The notes beneath the pieces are model-generated. The model did not search any database. It was not told the origin of the DNA and saw nothing but the letters and a program-made list of their open reading frames with translations. This document shows, in pieces, positions 25,498 to 34,234 of a stretch of DNA of 64,000 bases. The translations under genes were made by a program, and so were the position numbers. Numbering within the stretch: the first letter of the stretch is position 1; every line of letters begins with the position of its first letter. Source of the DNA: Phycisphaerales bacterium. Its GTDB lineage: Bacteria > Planctomycetota > Phycisphaerae > Phycisphaerales > UBA1924. The stretch spans positions 1-64,000 of the forward strand of contig JANQNW010000014.1 in NCBI GenBank assembly GCA_028279375.1, read 5' to 3'.

Positions 25498-25983
25498 ATG
25501 ACGAGAGCGCTGAAGCGACCGGCCTCGCCGGCCCTGGAGGAGGCGATCGATGCCCGCACAGAGACCGTGCGAGTGCAGGCGGCTCCTGCGGGCGCGAGTC
25601 AGGAATCGCCCGCCAGTTGGCGGATCACCCTGAACGATCGCGAGCGCGAGCACCTGCTCAAGGCGATGACGAGTCTCACAACCCGCGAAAGGGAAGTGGC
25701 TTGCGCGGTCGCGGAGGGCGGCCCCAACGAGGTCATCGCAGATCGGATGTGCATCGCCGTCCCGACACTGCGGACGCACCTGATGCGCATCAACCAGAAG
25801 CTCGGCACGTCGAGCAAGGCTGACCTGGTGATCTTCGTCGCCAGTCGGATGCTGGATGGTTATAGGACGGAGAAGCTCGGGGCCGAATCCACGGCGCCGA
25901 AGAGGATGGAAGATCGCGGGCTGCGCTATATCGACCAGCCCGGACGCCGCCCGGACGCGGCTGAAAATCATCGCTTCCGATGA
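25498..25983 (+). CDS. LuxR/GerE-type helix-turn-helix regulator
   Basis: 161 aa. Residues about 58-120 match the GerE domain: LTTREREVACAVAEG, then the recognition helix in ADRMCIAVPTLRTHLMRINQKLG and an SKADLV end. The N-terminal 50 residues are Ala/Arg-rich, with no receiver or autoinducer domain visible, and the last 40 residues look disordered. AGGAGG lies 11 bases before the ATG. Position between the pilus operon and the large secreted protein makes these its likely targets, an inference from context only. Confidence 0.8.
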   Translation: MTRALKRPASPALEEAIDARTETVRVQAAPAGASQESPASWRITLNDREREHLLKAMTSLTTREREVACAVAEGGPNEVIADRMCIAVPTLRTHLMRINQKLGTSSKADLVIFVASRMLDGYRTEKLGAESTAPKRMEDRGLRYIDQPGRRPDAAENHRFR

Positions 25984-26614
25984 CGACACGCAAGGTCCGG
26001 GGGAGAGAATGGTCCGCAATAAGTTTGTAAGCACTCAATTGCACCGGTGAGACGGTCGATTGGCCAGTTCGATCGGACGCCTGCCGGCCTCCTCCGGGAC
26101 GCAGCGCCCAGGGGTTGATGGCGAGAGATGAAACGCTCGCGTGGAGACTGCGAGCACGGAGTCACGAAAACGTCAGGACGACGAAAACACCAATGGACGA
26201 AACTTCCGCACGCGTTGCGCGTCTCATGGCGTCGTAGCGCTGCTCGTATGTGTTCTTTGCGAACGAACACGTGCGCATGTGCGCATTTTCAAGGTTGATT
26301 GCAGACGTGGGCCGATACCTGCCCATTCACTGCATTGATCAACCTCTACAGGGGAGCGGTTTCTTGCGCATCAACAGATGCGCACAACGTGGGAGGAAGA
26401 CTGGCTGGCTGGCATAAGCGCTCGTGATCTTTTTTGATGATGAACCGAGCGCGAATTCCAAGAGTGCATTGCTGATTCAACCGACGACGCCTGTGGTCGT
26501 TGGAAACGGAAAGTGACGCTTCGTCGCCTGGTTCGCTCCGTGGTGAGCGGGCGTCAAAGCTCAAACAGACAGATGATTTCTGGCAAGTCTCAGATCAGGA
26601 AAGGAAACCTTCGA
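25984..26614. other. Long leader/promoter region of the large secreted protein
   Basis: 631 bases without a supported gene. Four copies of the palindrome TGCGCA occur at 26272-26277, 26280-26285, 26365-26370 and 26379-26384; the last two are part of an 8-bp inverted repeat (26365-26372/26377-26384). A ribosome site AAAGGA lies just before 26615. The length suggests complex control of a strongly expressed gene. No known riboswitch core was recognised. Confidence 0.4.
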
Positions 26615-29600
26615 ATGAGGCGTTTCATGACTACGGCGGCCGCCACGGCCGCGATCGCGACGTCCGGCGCCGCCATGGCGCAGATCGACGTCACGAACCC
26701 GACACCGTTCGGCATGGCGACGGTTGAGCAATCGGGACCCATCTCGATTGTCATCTTCGACGTCCCCGGCGGCGTTCTCACCGTTGCGGAGACGATCACC
26801 GTCACGCTCGACTTCTTCACCGTTGACGACATGGACGCTGTCACCGTCCAGTTCGGCAACATTCTCGTTCCGCCGGCGAGTCTCGACCTCGACGGCGACG
26901 GCACGTTCGGCGAAGGCGGCGACAACGTCTGGGCCGGCGCTACGACCGACTCCAAGATCGACATGGCCGGCGTCGGCACGTTCAACGCCGCCGTCAACGC
27001 CATCAACGGCCTCGTCACCTCGGGCAGCGCCGTCTCCGCGGGCATCCGCATCGTCGCGACCGATCAGTCCGCCAATACGGAAATGACGGTCATCGACACC
27101 ACCAGCGGTGTCTTCAACGAGGCGACCGATGAGTCGCTCGACGGCTTGACGACCGCCGCCAACATGTCGGACGCGTTCTACGACGAGACCAACATGGAGC
27201 TCATCATGGTCTGGAATCGCTCGCTGCGTAACGCGGCCGGCGGCACCGCCAATGATCTGAACCAGACCGTCGTCGCCGACGTCGCGCTCCTTGCGGGCAC
27301 CGACTTCGAGCGCGCTGACGACAGCGCCTTCATGACCGGCGTCGCCGCCATCCTCGGCGTCAACGCCGGCGATGTCGCGCTCACCGGCGCCACGCAGGAG
27401 GCTCTCTCCTTCACGCTTCCGATGGTCGACAACATCGACGTCGGCAACTACGTGCGCATCGCCGCGGCCACCACGTCGGTCACGGACATCCTGGGCAACG
27501 ACCTCTCCGACGATCAGGTCGGCTCCGTCGTTTCCGCCCTCGAGGATTTCATCGTCACCGCCGTCAACTGGCGCGTGCCCGTTCCCACGAACGGCGCCAA
27601 CACCGTCGGCGCGCTTGCCGTCACGTTCAACCTTCCGGTTGACTCTGGCCAGCTCGGCGCTGACTCCTTCTATGACATGTTCCTGGGCAGCGGCTCCGAT
27701 CTGCTCGACGCTGACAACAGCGACTTCTTCCTGACCGGCGCCGCCGTCGATCCAATGGACAGCCGCACGATTCTCCTCGATGTCGACTCCGACATCGACG
27801 ACCTGGGCGTCGCCGACGACGGCCTCAACCAGGACGACGACACCGGCAACGACTACGACGGCGACGGCAACAACGATGAGAATCTGCTCTCGTTCTCCCT
27901 CAACCTCGAGGGCGATCGTGAGATGGCCGCCAACGAGCCGCAGTCCGCTTTCGGCGGTCCCTACGGCGGCGGCGACGACGACTTCGATCAGACCATCGTC
28001 TCAGGCGATGAGATCGATCCCACGGCCGGCGCTGTCGCATATGTCGATTGTGACGGCGACGGCACCCTCGACGGCGTGCGCGTCGTCTTCAGCGAGCCGC
28101 TGGACACCTCCGTGGACGCGGATGATGGCGCCGCCATCACCGCCAACACCGGCGTCACGGTTCACCCCGTCGACATGATCGACCTCGTCACCGGCGTCCG
28201 CACGACGGCCACGACGGCCGCCATGTTCGCCATGGGTGAGGACGACGTCGACATCGACTCCTTCGAGTTCTCCAGCGTCGACACCGACGCTGATGACGTC
28301 ATCTCCTCTCGCGAGACCAACAACGCGATCACGTGGAAGTGGGTTCCCGGCGACTTCGACTGGGACGGCGACGGCATGACCGCCAACGATGCGATGATGG
28401 CTGATGACGAGGAAGCCCTTGCGACCACCGATGACGATGGCCTCGTCGATCTCGATGTCGACGGCATGATGTCTCCCATCACCGACGCCAACGGCAACAG
28501 CGCCGGCGGCTTCAGCGGCACGGCCAACACCGACCGCGCCTCCGCCGTCCTCCTGGGCGTCAGCTTCTTCAACGGCGACAACATCGCCGCCGGCATGCAG
28601 AAGTTCAGCGAGCAGGATGGCAACCCCGGCGATGACGCCAACAACAACCTCGTTCAGGGCATCTTCACCGAAGGCCTGAACGTCGGCGGCATCGATGAGA
28701 CCAAGTTCCGCTGGGGCGCCTCCGCCTCCGACCGCTTCGCGGTCGGCGACTCGGACGGCACCTTCGGCGCTGAGAACAACATTCTCCAGCTCACCGACAA
28801 CACGCCCAACGGCATCGAAGCCGGTGACACCCTGACCATCGCTGCGGACAACGGCGTCGCCGATCTCAACGGCTTCGACCTCGCTCCGGACGCGACGGGT
28901 CAGATGAGCGTCGATCGCACCGGTCCGTACGTTGCGCTCCAGTTCGACGTCAACGGCGTTGTCATCGACTCCGCCTTCCTTGTCGACGAGACGGAGGATG
29001 GCGAGTTCGCAGAGCGTGTCGACCTCTTCTTCACGTGCGACCTTGACGCCTCGACCGTTCAGGTTGAGGACTTCACGGTCCAGGGCATCGACGCTGACGA
29101 CCTCACCCTCGCCCTCAGCGGCCAGGTTGTCTCGCTCAGCTTCCCGACGTCCCTGATTCCGCTGTCGTCCACGGTCACCGTGACCTACAACGGCGCCGCG
29201 GACACGACCCCGCTCGCCTGCAACGGCAATCCGATCGCGGCGATGAACGACACCGTCACCGCCCGCGAGGTTCCCACGCCGGATGTTGATGGCGAGTTCA
29301 CTGCCGTCAAGAACATCTCGGGCACGATCACCGGCGCCTCCGCCGGCACGAAGGTCTTTGGCATGATCGCGGCTCCCGCGGTCAAGTCGATCCGAGGCAC
29401 GGTCGGCAACGTCTCCTTCGTCATTACCGACAGCTCCTCGTGCGAGGCCGTGACCAACGTCATCCTCGGACTCGAAGAGTTCGCCTACATGTACAACGAT
29501 CGCGGCGACATGTTCGTCTCGAACGAGAAGGAAGATGACTTCGACGATGTCAGCGAGCCGAGCGCCCGCTGGATCGCCCTGATGAACATCAACTCGAACA

Positions 29601-30676
29601 ACTTCACCTTCACAGCTCGCGGCACGTCTGAGGACGCGCAGTACCAGTCCATCAATGTCTCGAGCGGCTCGCTTGCGATTAGCTGGGAAGTTCTCGGCTC
29701 GTCGGATGGCACCGCCTACAACCTCTATCGCAACGGTGTCGGCAGCACGCCGATCGTCTCGACGGCTGTTGTCACGGACGACTCCGGCGCCTACCTGCTG
29801 CACATGACGGCTCCCGTCAGCGAGTTCGGCGGCTTCAGCGCCACCGACTGGCCGATCATCATCGTCGTCGAGCAGCCCACCGGCGCCCGCTTCGCGGTCT
29901 CTGGTCTGCTGACCTCGATCAACGGCGAAGCGATCACCTTCAACTCCCTCCAGTGGGAGTCGGATGATCCGTCCAACTGCATCTTCGACATCGACCTTGC
30001 AGACGTCGGCGTTGAGACCATCTACCGCGGTTGGAATATCCTCAAGTACGCCCGCGCGGGCGGCTATGCGGACGCCAACAACCAGATTCCGACGCTGCCT
30101 CGCGGCGTGACCGAGGACGACATCACCGTCGGCACGGACCTCGACAACGCGACGACGCTGTCGCAGTTCGTGTACTTCCTCGACTCCAACGGCGACGGCG
30201 TGTGGGACAACAACGATGGCGGCCTCGAGGACATCGTGGTCGACGTCAACTGCTTCGAGCACTTCGTCTTCACCATGACGAGCCGAGGCGTGGAAGTCAG
30301 CTCGCAGTTCAACGGTCGCGTCAGCGACGACGTTGATACGTTCCCGGGCGGCTACGCGGCCGGATTCTTCAACGGTGAATCGAGCCGTCTCGGTGTCTTC
30401 CAGTTCGGTTCGATGATCGCTCCCGGCTCGATCTTCGGGTCGGAAGACGAGTTCCCGAACAACAACGTGACCAAGGGCTGGGCTCTGGTCTCGAACAACC
30501 CGGGTGGTGAATCGGACACCATCGTCGAGTTCTTCACCCAGAACCCGGGCGCCGAGTTCGTCATTGAATTCGATCGCACCAGCAACAGCGAAGTCGAGAT
30601 CTCGACTTCGGACAATGGCATCGGCGACCTGAACGAGGTCACCTGCCAGGGTCTGTTCGTCTGGTACGACAACTGA
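26615..30676 (+). CDS. Very large secreted/surface protein with Ca-binding-type loops
   Basis: 1353 aa from the ATG preceded by AAAGGA; an open frame further upstream has no signal. A Sec signal peptide (MRRFMTTAAATAAIATSGAAMA) is cleaved after AMA. The body is very acidic, Gly/Thr/Ala-rich and beta-strand-like with repeated Ig-like stretches, and contains calcium-loop sequences such as DLDGDGTF, DYDGDGNND, DCDGDGTLDG and DWDGDGMTA. Codons end overwhelmingly in C (GTC, GCC, GGC, AAC, ATC, CTC), unlike the GCG/CTG mixture of neighbouring genes, which points to high expression. A strong terminator follows. It may be an S-layer, adhesin or main T2SS substrate. I recognise no named family. Confidence 0.8.
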   Translation: MRRFMTTAAATAAIATSGAAMAQIDVTNPTPFGMATVEQSGPISIVIFDVPGGVLTVAETITVTLDFFTVDDMDAVTVQFGNILVPPASLDLDGDGTFGEGGDNVWAGATTDSKIDMAGVGTFNAAVNAINGLVTSGSAVSAGIRIVATDQSANTEMTVIDTTSGVFNEATDESLDGLTTAANMSDAFYDETNMELIMVWNRSLRNAAGGTANDLNQTVVADVALLAGTDFERADDSAFMTGVAAILGVNAGDVALTGATQEALSFTLPMVDNIDVGNYVRIAAATTSVTDILGNDLSDDQVGSVVSALEDFIVTAVNWRVPVPTNGANTVGALAVTFNLPVDSGQLGADSFYDMFLGSGSDLLDADNSDFFLTGAAVDPMDSRTILLDVDSDIDDLGVADDGLNQDDDTGNDYDGDGNNDENLLSFSLNLEGDREMAANEPQSAFGGPYGGGDDDFDQTIVSGDEIDPTAGAVAYVDCDGDGTLDGVRVVFSEPLDTSVDADDGAAITANTGVTVHPVDMIDLVTGVRTTATTAAMFAMGEDDVDIDSFEFSSVDTDADDVISSRETNNAITWKWVPGDFDWDGDGMTANDAMMADDEEALATTDDDGLVDLDVDGMMSPITDANGNSAGGFSGTANTDRASAVLLGVSFFNGDNIAAGMQKFSEQDGNPGDDANNNLVQGIFTEGLNVGGIDETKFRWGASASDRFAVGDSDGTFGAENNILQLTDNTPNGIEAGDTLTIAADNGVADLNGFDLAPDATGQMSVDRTGPYVALQFDVNGVVIDSAFLVDETEDGEFAERVDLFFTCDLDASTVQVEDFTVQGIDADDLTLALSGQVVSLSFPTSLIPLSSTVTVTYNGAADTTPLACNGNPIAAMNDTVTAREVPTPDVDGEFTAVKNISGTITGASAGTKVFGMIAAPAVKSIRGTVGNVSFVITDSSSCEAVTNVILGLEEFAYMYNDRGDMFVSNEKEDDFDDVSEPSARWIALMNINSNNFTFTARGTSEDAQYQSINVSSGSLAISWEVLGSSDGTAYNLYRNGVGSTPIVSTAVVTDDSGAYLLHMTAPVSEFGGFSATDWPIIIVVEQPTGARFAVSGLLTSINGEAITFNSLQWESDDPSNCIFDIDLADVGVETIYRGWNILKYARAGGYADANNQIPTLPRGVTEDDITVGTDLDNATTLSQFVYFLDSNGDGVWDNNDGGLEDIVVDVNCFEHFVFTMTSRGVEVSSQFNGRVSDDVDTFPGGYAAGFFNGESSRLGVFQFGSMIAPGSIFGSEDEFPNNNVTKGWALVSNNPGGESDTIVEFFTQNPGAEFVIEFDRTSNSEVEISTSDNGIGDLNEVTCQGLFVWYDN

Positions 30677-30706
30677 TCTGAGTCAGTCTGTTTGAGTGAC
30701 TTTCCG

Positions 30707-30739
30707 GCGGGAGCCTGCAACAGCGGGCTCCCGCTTTTT
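30707..30739 (+). terminator. Intrinsic terminator after the large secreted protein gene
   Basis: A 9-bp perfect stem (30707-30715 GCGGGAGCC with 30726-30734) with a 10-base loop is followed by five T, two C and more T. It separates the large secreted protein from the downstream dockerin gene and T2SS operon. Confidence 0.9.
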
Positions 30740-30841
30740 CCTTTTTGCCCGGGAACCCCGCTCGGGCTATCGTCGTCCAACGAGATGACGGGATTCCCGC
30801 GCGCTCGCCGGAATCGCCGATTCATCGGGTACAGAAGCGTC

Positions 30842-31594
30842 ATGTTCAATCACAAGGCCATCCTGCCTGCAGTCGCAGCGCTCGCGCTGCTCATGGCTCT
30901 GCCTGAGTGCGCGGAGGCTCAGTTCAACGATCCCGGGCAGCAATCGAACGTGGTGGAGCGCCTCACAGGACAGCTTCTGAGCGCGGAGGGTGAACCGACC
31001 CCCGAACCAGGGGACCAACTCGCGGTCTTCTTCGAGGATCAGATCCTCGGGGTCTTCAACTACACATCCGGTCAGGTCGATCCGCTCGAGTACGACATCC
31101 TGATCTTCGGCGACGACCCGGACACGGAGGATGTTGTCGAAGGACCGGAAGTCGGACAGCCGATTCGCTTCCGCTTCTTCGACTCGAGCACGAATCAGAC
31201 GCGCACGGACCTCGCCGTGCTGAACGCCCAGGGCGAGCAATTCAACCTGACATTCCAGGGCGAGTTCACCTTCACCATTCCGATCATGGTGCCCGGCGCC
31301 CCGCCATTCCCCGACGCCCCGGCGCGCGAGTTCGACGTGCTGCTCGGCGCCGAAGGAACCGGTGGAAATAACGGCGGCGGTGGTGGCGGCGGCGGAAGCG
31401 GTGGGAGCGCCGAGGAGCCGAACTACGACGTCAACAACGACGGCTCAGTCAACAAGAAGGATGCCGCGATCGTGCTTCGCGTCGTCATCGGCGCGAGTCG
31501 CGCAGTGAGCGCAGCAGATCTCGCTCGCGCGGATGTCAACGGCGACGGCGTTGTGAACACCGGCGATGTCATCGAGATCATGCGAAATCGCTGA
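30842..31594 (+). CDS. Secreted protein with Gly-rich linker and C-terminal dockerin-like module
   Basis: 250 aa from the ATG giving a good signal peptide (MFNHKAILPAVAALALLMALPECAEA). An N-terminal beta domain of about 150 residues follows, then a linker of mostly Gly, then a C-terminal dockerin type I module: DVNNDGSVNKKDAAIVLRVVIG and DVNGDGVVNTGDVIEIM, two calcium-loop repeats. The gene lies one base before the first T2SS pseudopilin gene, so it is probably the first gene of the T2SS operon. It may be a secreted substrate or an assembly factor. A cohesin partner was not found in the window. Confidence 0.75.
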   Translation: MFNHKAILPAVAALALLMALPECAEAQFNDPGQQSNVVERLTGQLLSAEGEPTPEPGDQLAVFFEDQILGVFNYTSGQVDPLEYDILIFGDDPDTEDVVEGPEVGQPIRFRFFDSSTNQTRTDLAVLNAQGEQFNLTFQGEFTFTIPIMVPGAPPFPDAPAREFDVLLGAEGTGGNNGGGGGGGGSGGSAEEPNYDVNNDGSVNKKDAAIVLRVVIGASRAVSAADLARADVNGDGVVNTGDVIEIMRNR

Positions 31595-31595
31595 C

Positions 31596-32096
31596 ATGAC
31601 GCGATCAGCCTGTTACGCCCGGTCGGCACGACGAAGTGGGGGTTTCTCCCTTCTCGAGATGCTGGTCGTCCTGATCATGATCGCCATGATCGCCGGAATG
31701 GTGACCCCCCAGATCGCCGGCGTCTCAGCGGTCGCCCGGGAGCGCACGCAACTCGAGGAGCTCGCAGCGCGATTCGCCACGAGCCGCGTCGAGGCGATGC
31801 GTCAGGTGAAGACGATGAACGTCGCCGGCGATCTCGCCGACGGATTGCTTGCTCTTTCAGTGAATGAGACAGGCGACAAGCGGTGGCGTCCATGGCGCAC
31901 CGACCTGCAGGAGGATGTCTCCTCGCAGGATGGGCGTTTCCGCGTCGTCTTCGACGCGCGTGGGCGCACGACGAGCCGTGTGCTCGTCTTTAACGCGCAG
32001 GACGACTCGGGTAGGATCTGGGCGATTCGGTTCGATCCCATCTCTGGAACACCCAGCCTGCATCGTGAGGATGAGGATCAGTCAACGGCGTCTTGA
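31596..32096 (+). CDS. gspH: T2SS minor pseudopilin GspH
   Basis: 166 aa; the start is one base after the preceding stop. The prepilin signal is RSGGFSLLEMLVVLIMIAMIAGMVTPQIAG, with Gly/Phe cleavage and Glu+5. The beta-rich remainder (RVVFDARGRTTSRVLVFNAQDDSGRIWAI) has the GspH-type shape and position just before GspG. The family assignment is by position and size. Confidence 0.78.
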   Translation: MTRSACYARSARRSGGFSLLEMLVVLIMIAMIAGMVTPQIAGVSAVARERTQLEELAARFATSRVEAMRQVKTMNVAGDLADGLLALSVNETGDKRWRPWRTDLQEDVSSQDGRFRVVFDARGRTTSRVLVFNAQDDSGRIWAIRFDPISGTPSLHREDEDQSTAS

Positions 32097-32117
32097 TCGC
32101 CCAGGAGCCAGGGACCC

Positions 32118-32567
32118 ATGCGCACTCAGAAAACCAACTCCCGCATTCGCAGTCGACGTGGCTTCTCGCTGCTCGAGATGCTCGTGGTGCTCATCATCAT
32201 GGGCCTGCTCGTGGCGCTCGTCGGCCCGCGCGTGCTCGACAACGTCGGCAAGTCGAAGGTCAAGACGACCACCGCTCAGATCGAACTTCTCAGTGGCGCG
32301 CTCGCCCAGTTCTATCTCGATGTCGGTCGCTATCCGACGGCCGAGGAAGGTCTCGATGTGCTCCTGACCGCGCCGAGCGGCGACGACGCTTCGAAGTGGG
32401 ACGGGCCGTACCTGCAGAAGAACAGCGTGCCGATGGATGGCTGGGGCAATGCGTTCGAGTATCGAACCGACGTTGAGCCGTGGCCATTCGTCCTGCGATC
32501 GCTGGGCGCCGACGGCAAGCCGGGCGGTGAGGGCGAGAACGCCGATCTTTCGAACCGCGAACTGTGA
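32118..32567 (+). CDS. gspG: T2SS major pseudopilin GspG
   Basis: 149 aa. The prepilin signal is RRGFSLLEMLVVLIIMGLLVALVGP, and the family signature is nearly complete: LDVGRYPTAEEGLDVLL, DGPYLQKNSVPMDGWGNAFEY and a C-terminal LRSLGADGKPGGEGENADLS. GspG forms the main body of the pseudopilus that pushes substrates through the secretin. The GspE start overlaps its stop (GTGA). Confidence 0.95.
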   Translation: MRTQKTNSRIRSRRGFSLLEMLVVLIIMGLLVALVGPRVLDNVGKSKVKTTTAQIELLSGALAQFYLDVGRYPTAEEGLDVLLTAPSGDDASKWDGPYLQKNSVPMDGWGNAFEYRTDVEPWPFVLRSLGADGKPGGEGENADLSNREL

Positions 32568-34234
32568 TCACGACGGAGTCCATCTCGAGTCTGCTCGCGT
32601 TCGACGGCGGCGCCTTCGGCGCGACGCTGACGCAGGCCTCAGAGATCTCCGACACCGACTGGCGTCTGGCCGAACAGGTCTCACGACAGAACGCCCAGAC
32701 GTCATTACGCGCGCTTCTTGATCTGGGCCTCCTGAGTGAGGACGCGCTGGCTGACCAGCTCGCGTCCTTCACCGGTTGCCCGCGATGGGATCCGGAGGAT
32801 GAGCAGCGCCTGATCAGCGACGCCGTGCCGCGTCAGTTCATGGAGTCCAACGCGCTGCTGCTCCTCTCGCCGATCGATGCGGAGGACAGTGAGGCGCCGT
32901 CACTCCTGATCTGCTCCGATCCCTCTGACAGGCCGGTCCTTCGAGCCATGGTCAATCAGCTCGATCGAGCGGTTGATGTCGCGATCGGCGCCCAGAAGGA
33001 CATCAAGCGATTCCTTGAGGCGAACGCCGAGGAAATTGAAGGCGCCGCAGCCGGCGCTGAAGATCAGCTCGATATCTCCGAGGAGATCAGCCAGCTACGC
33101 GACATGGCCTCCGAGGCGCCGGTGATTCGCTTCTTCAATCAGACGATCGAGCGCGCGATGGAGCTTGGCGCATCTGATGTTCATATTGAGCGATTTGATC
33201 ATCGCGCGGCGATTCGATTGCGCGTCGACGGCCTCCTCATTGATCAACCCGCGCCGCCGCCGCAGATGTACGACCCGCTGATCTGTCGCGTGAAGATCAT
33301 GTCGGGCCTCGATATCGCCGAGCGCCGCCTCCCGCAGGACGGGCGCATTCGCATGCGACTGCGTGGGCGCATGGTGGATATGCGCGTGAGCCTCGTGCCG
33401 ACGATGTACGGCCAGGACGCCGCCATTCGTCTGCAGGATCGCCAGAAGCTCGGCGAGATCGATCTTCCGGATCTCGGATTCACCGACGAGCAGATCGGCG
33501 ATCTGCTGGCGTGCTCATCCAAGAGCCACGGCATCGTGCTCGTCACCGGCCCGACCGGTTCGGGAAAGACGACGACGCTCTATGCGCTGCTGCGTCGACT
33601 CGTCTCGAGCGAGCGGAAGGTCGTCACGGTCGAGGATCCGGTCGAGTACGCGATGGAGGGCGTCAACCAGATCCAGGTGAATCCGGCGATCGGGCTGAGC
33701 TTCTCCAACACGCTCAGGCACATTCTCCGTCACGATCCCGATGTGATTCTCATCGGTGAGATTCGCGATCAGGAAACCGCCGAAATGGCGTTCCAAGCCG
33801 CGCTCACCGGTCACATGGTGCTCTCGACGCTTCACACGAACGACGTGCCGGGCACATTCGTGCGATTGATCGACATGGGCGTTGAGCCTTATCTCGTGAA
33901 CGCCGTCATCGAAGGCGTCACGGCGCAGCGCCTGATTCGACGAACGTGTCCCGCTTGCGGCAATGATCCGGCGAAGCGCGAGGGTTGCAGGACGTGCGGC
34001 GGCATCGGCTATCGCGGTCGCGCGGCGCTGATGGAGTTCGCCTCGCTCGACGCGAAGGTCAAAAAGGAGATTCGCGACGGCGCCGATGAGCGGCGCGTGC
34101 GAGAGGCGCTTGCCGAAGGAAGCTATGTGCCGATGCGTGCGGCCGCGGAGCGCATGGTCAGCGAGGGCATGACTGATATGGCGGAGGTCGCCCGCGTGCT
34201 TGGCCACGTTGATCCCGAGGCGCCCGGCGCGTGA
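32564..34234 (+). CDS. gspE: T2SS assembly ATPase GspE
   Basis: 556 aa, GTG start in a GTGA overlap. The N-terminal domain (about 1-150) is followed by a core with Walker A GPTGSGKTTTLYALL, Asp boxes (VVTVEDPVEYAMEG), Walker B VILIGEIRDQETAEMAFQAALTGHMVLSTLHTND and a tetracysteine zinc loop CPACGNDPAKREGCRTCGG. It powers pseudopilus assembly. A second ATPase of the same family is encoded at 42960. The GspF start again overlaps by GTGA. Confidence 0.94.
   Translation: MITTESISSLLAFDGGAFGATLTQASEISDTDWRLAEQVSRQNAQTSLRALLDLGLLSEDALADQLASFTGCPRWDPEDEQRLISDAVPRQFMESNALLLLSPIDAEDSEAPSLLICSDPSDRPVLRAMVNQLDRAVDVAIGAQKDIKRFLEANAEEIEGAAAGAEDQLDISEEISQLRDMASEAPVIRFFNQTIERAMELGASDVHIERFDHRAAIRLRVDGLLIDQPAPPPQMYDPLICRVKIMSGLDIAERRLPQDGRIRMRLRGRMVDMRVSLVPTMYGQDAAIRLQDRQKLGEIDLPDLGFTDEQIGDLLACSSKSHGIVLVTGPTGSGKTTTLYALLRRLVSSERKVVTVEDPVEYAMEGVNQIQVNPAIGLSFSNTLRHILRHDPDVILIGEIRDQETAEMAFQAALTGHMVLSTLHTNDVPGTFVRLIDMGVEPYLVNAVIEGVTAQRLIRRTCPACGNDPAKREGCRTCGGIGYRGRAALMEFASLDAKVKKEIRDGADERRVREALAEGSYVPMRAAAERMVSEGMTDMAEVARVLGHVDPEAPGA

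Noticed and set aside
25137..25823. Alternative frame of the LuxR-type region starting at an ATG at 25488
   Set aside because: Gives Arg/Gly-rich sequence without domains; the HTH is in the frame from 25498.
28001..30262. 753-codon open frame antisense to the large secreted protein
   Set aside because: It arises from the strong C-ending codon bias of the sense gene; no ribosome site or family similarity.
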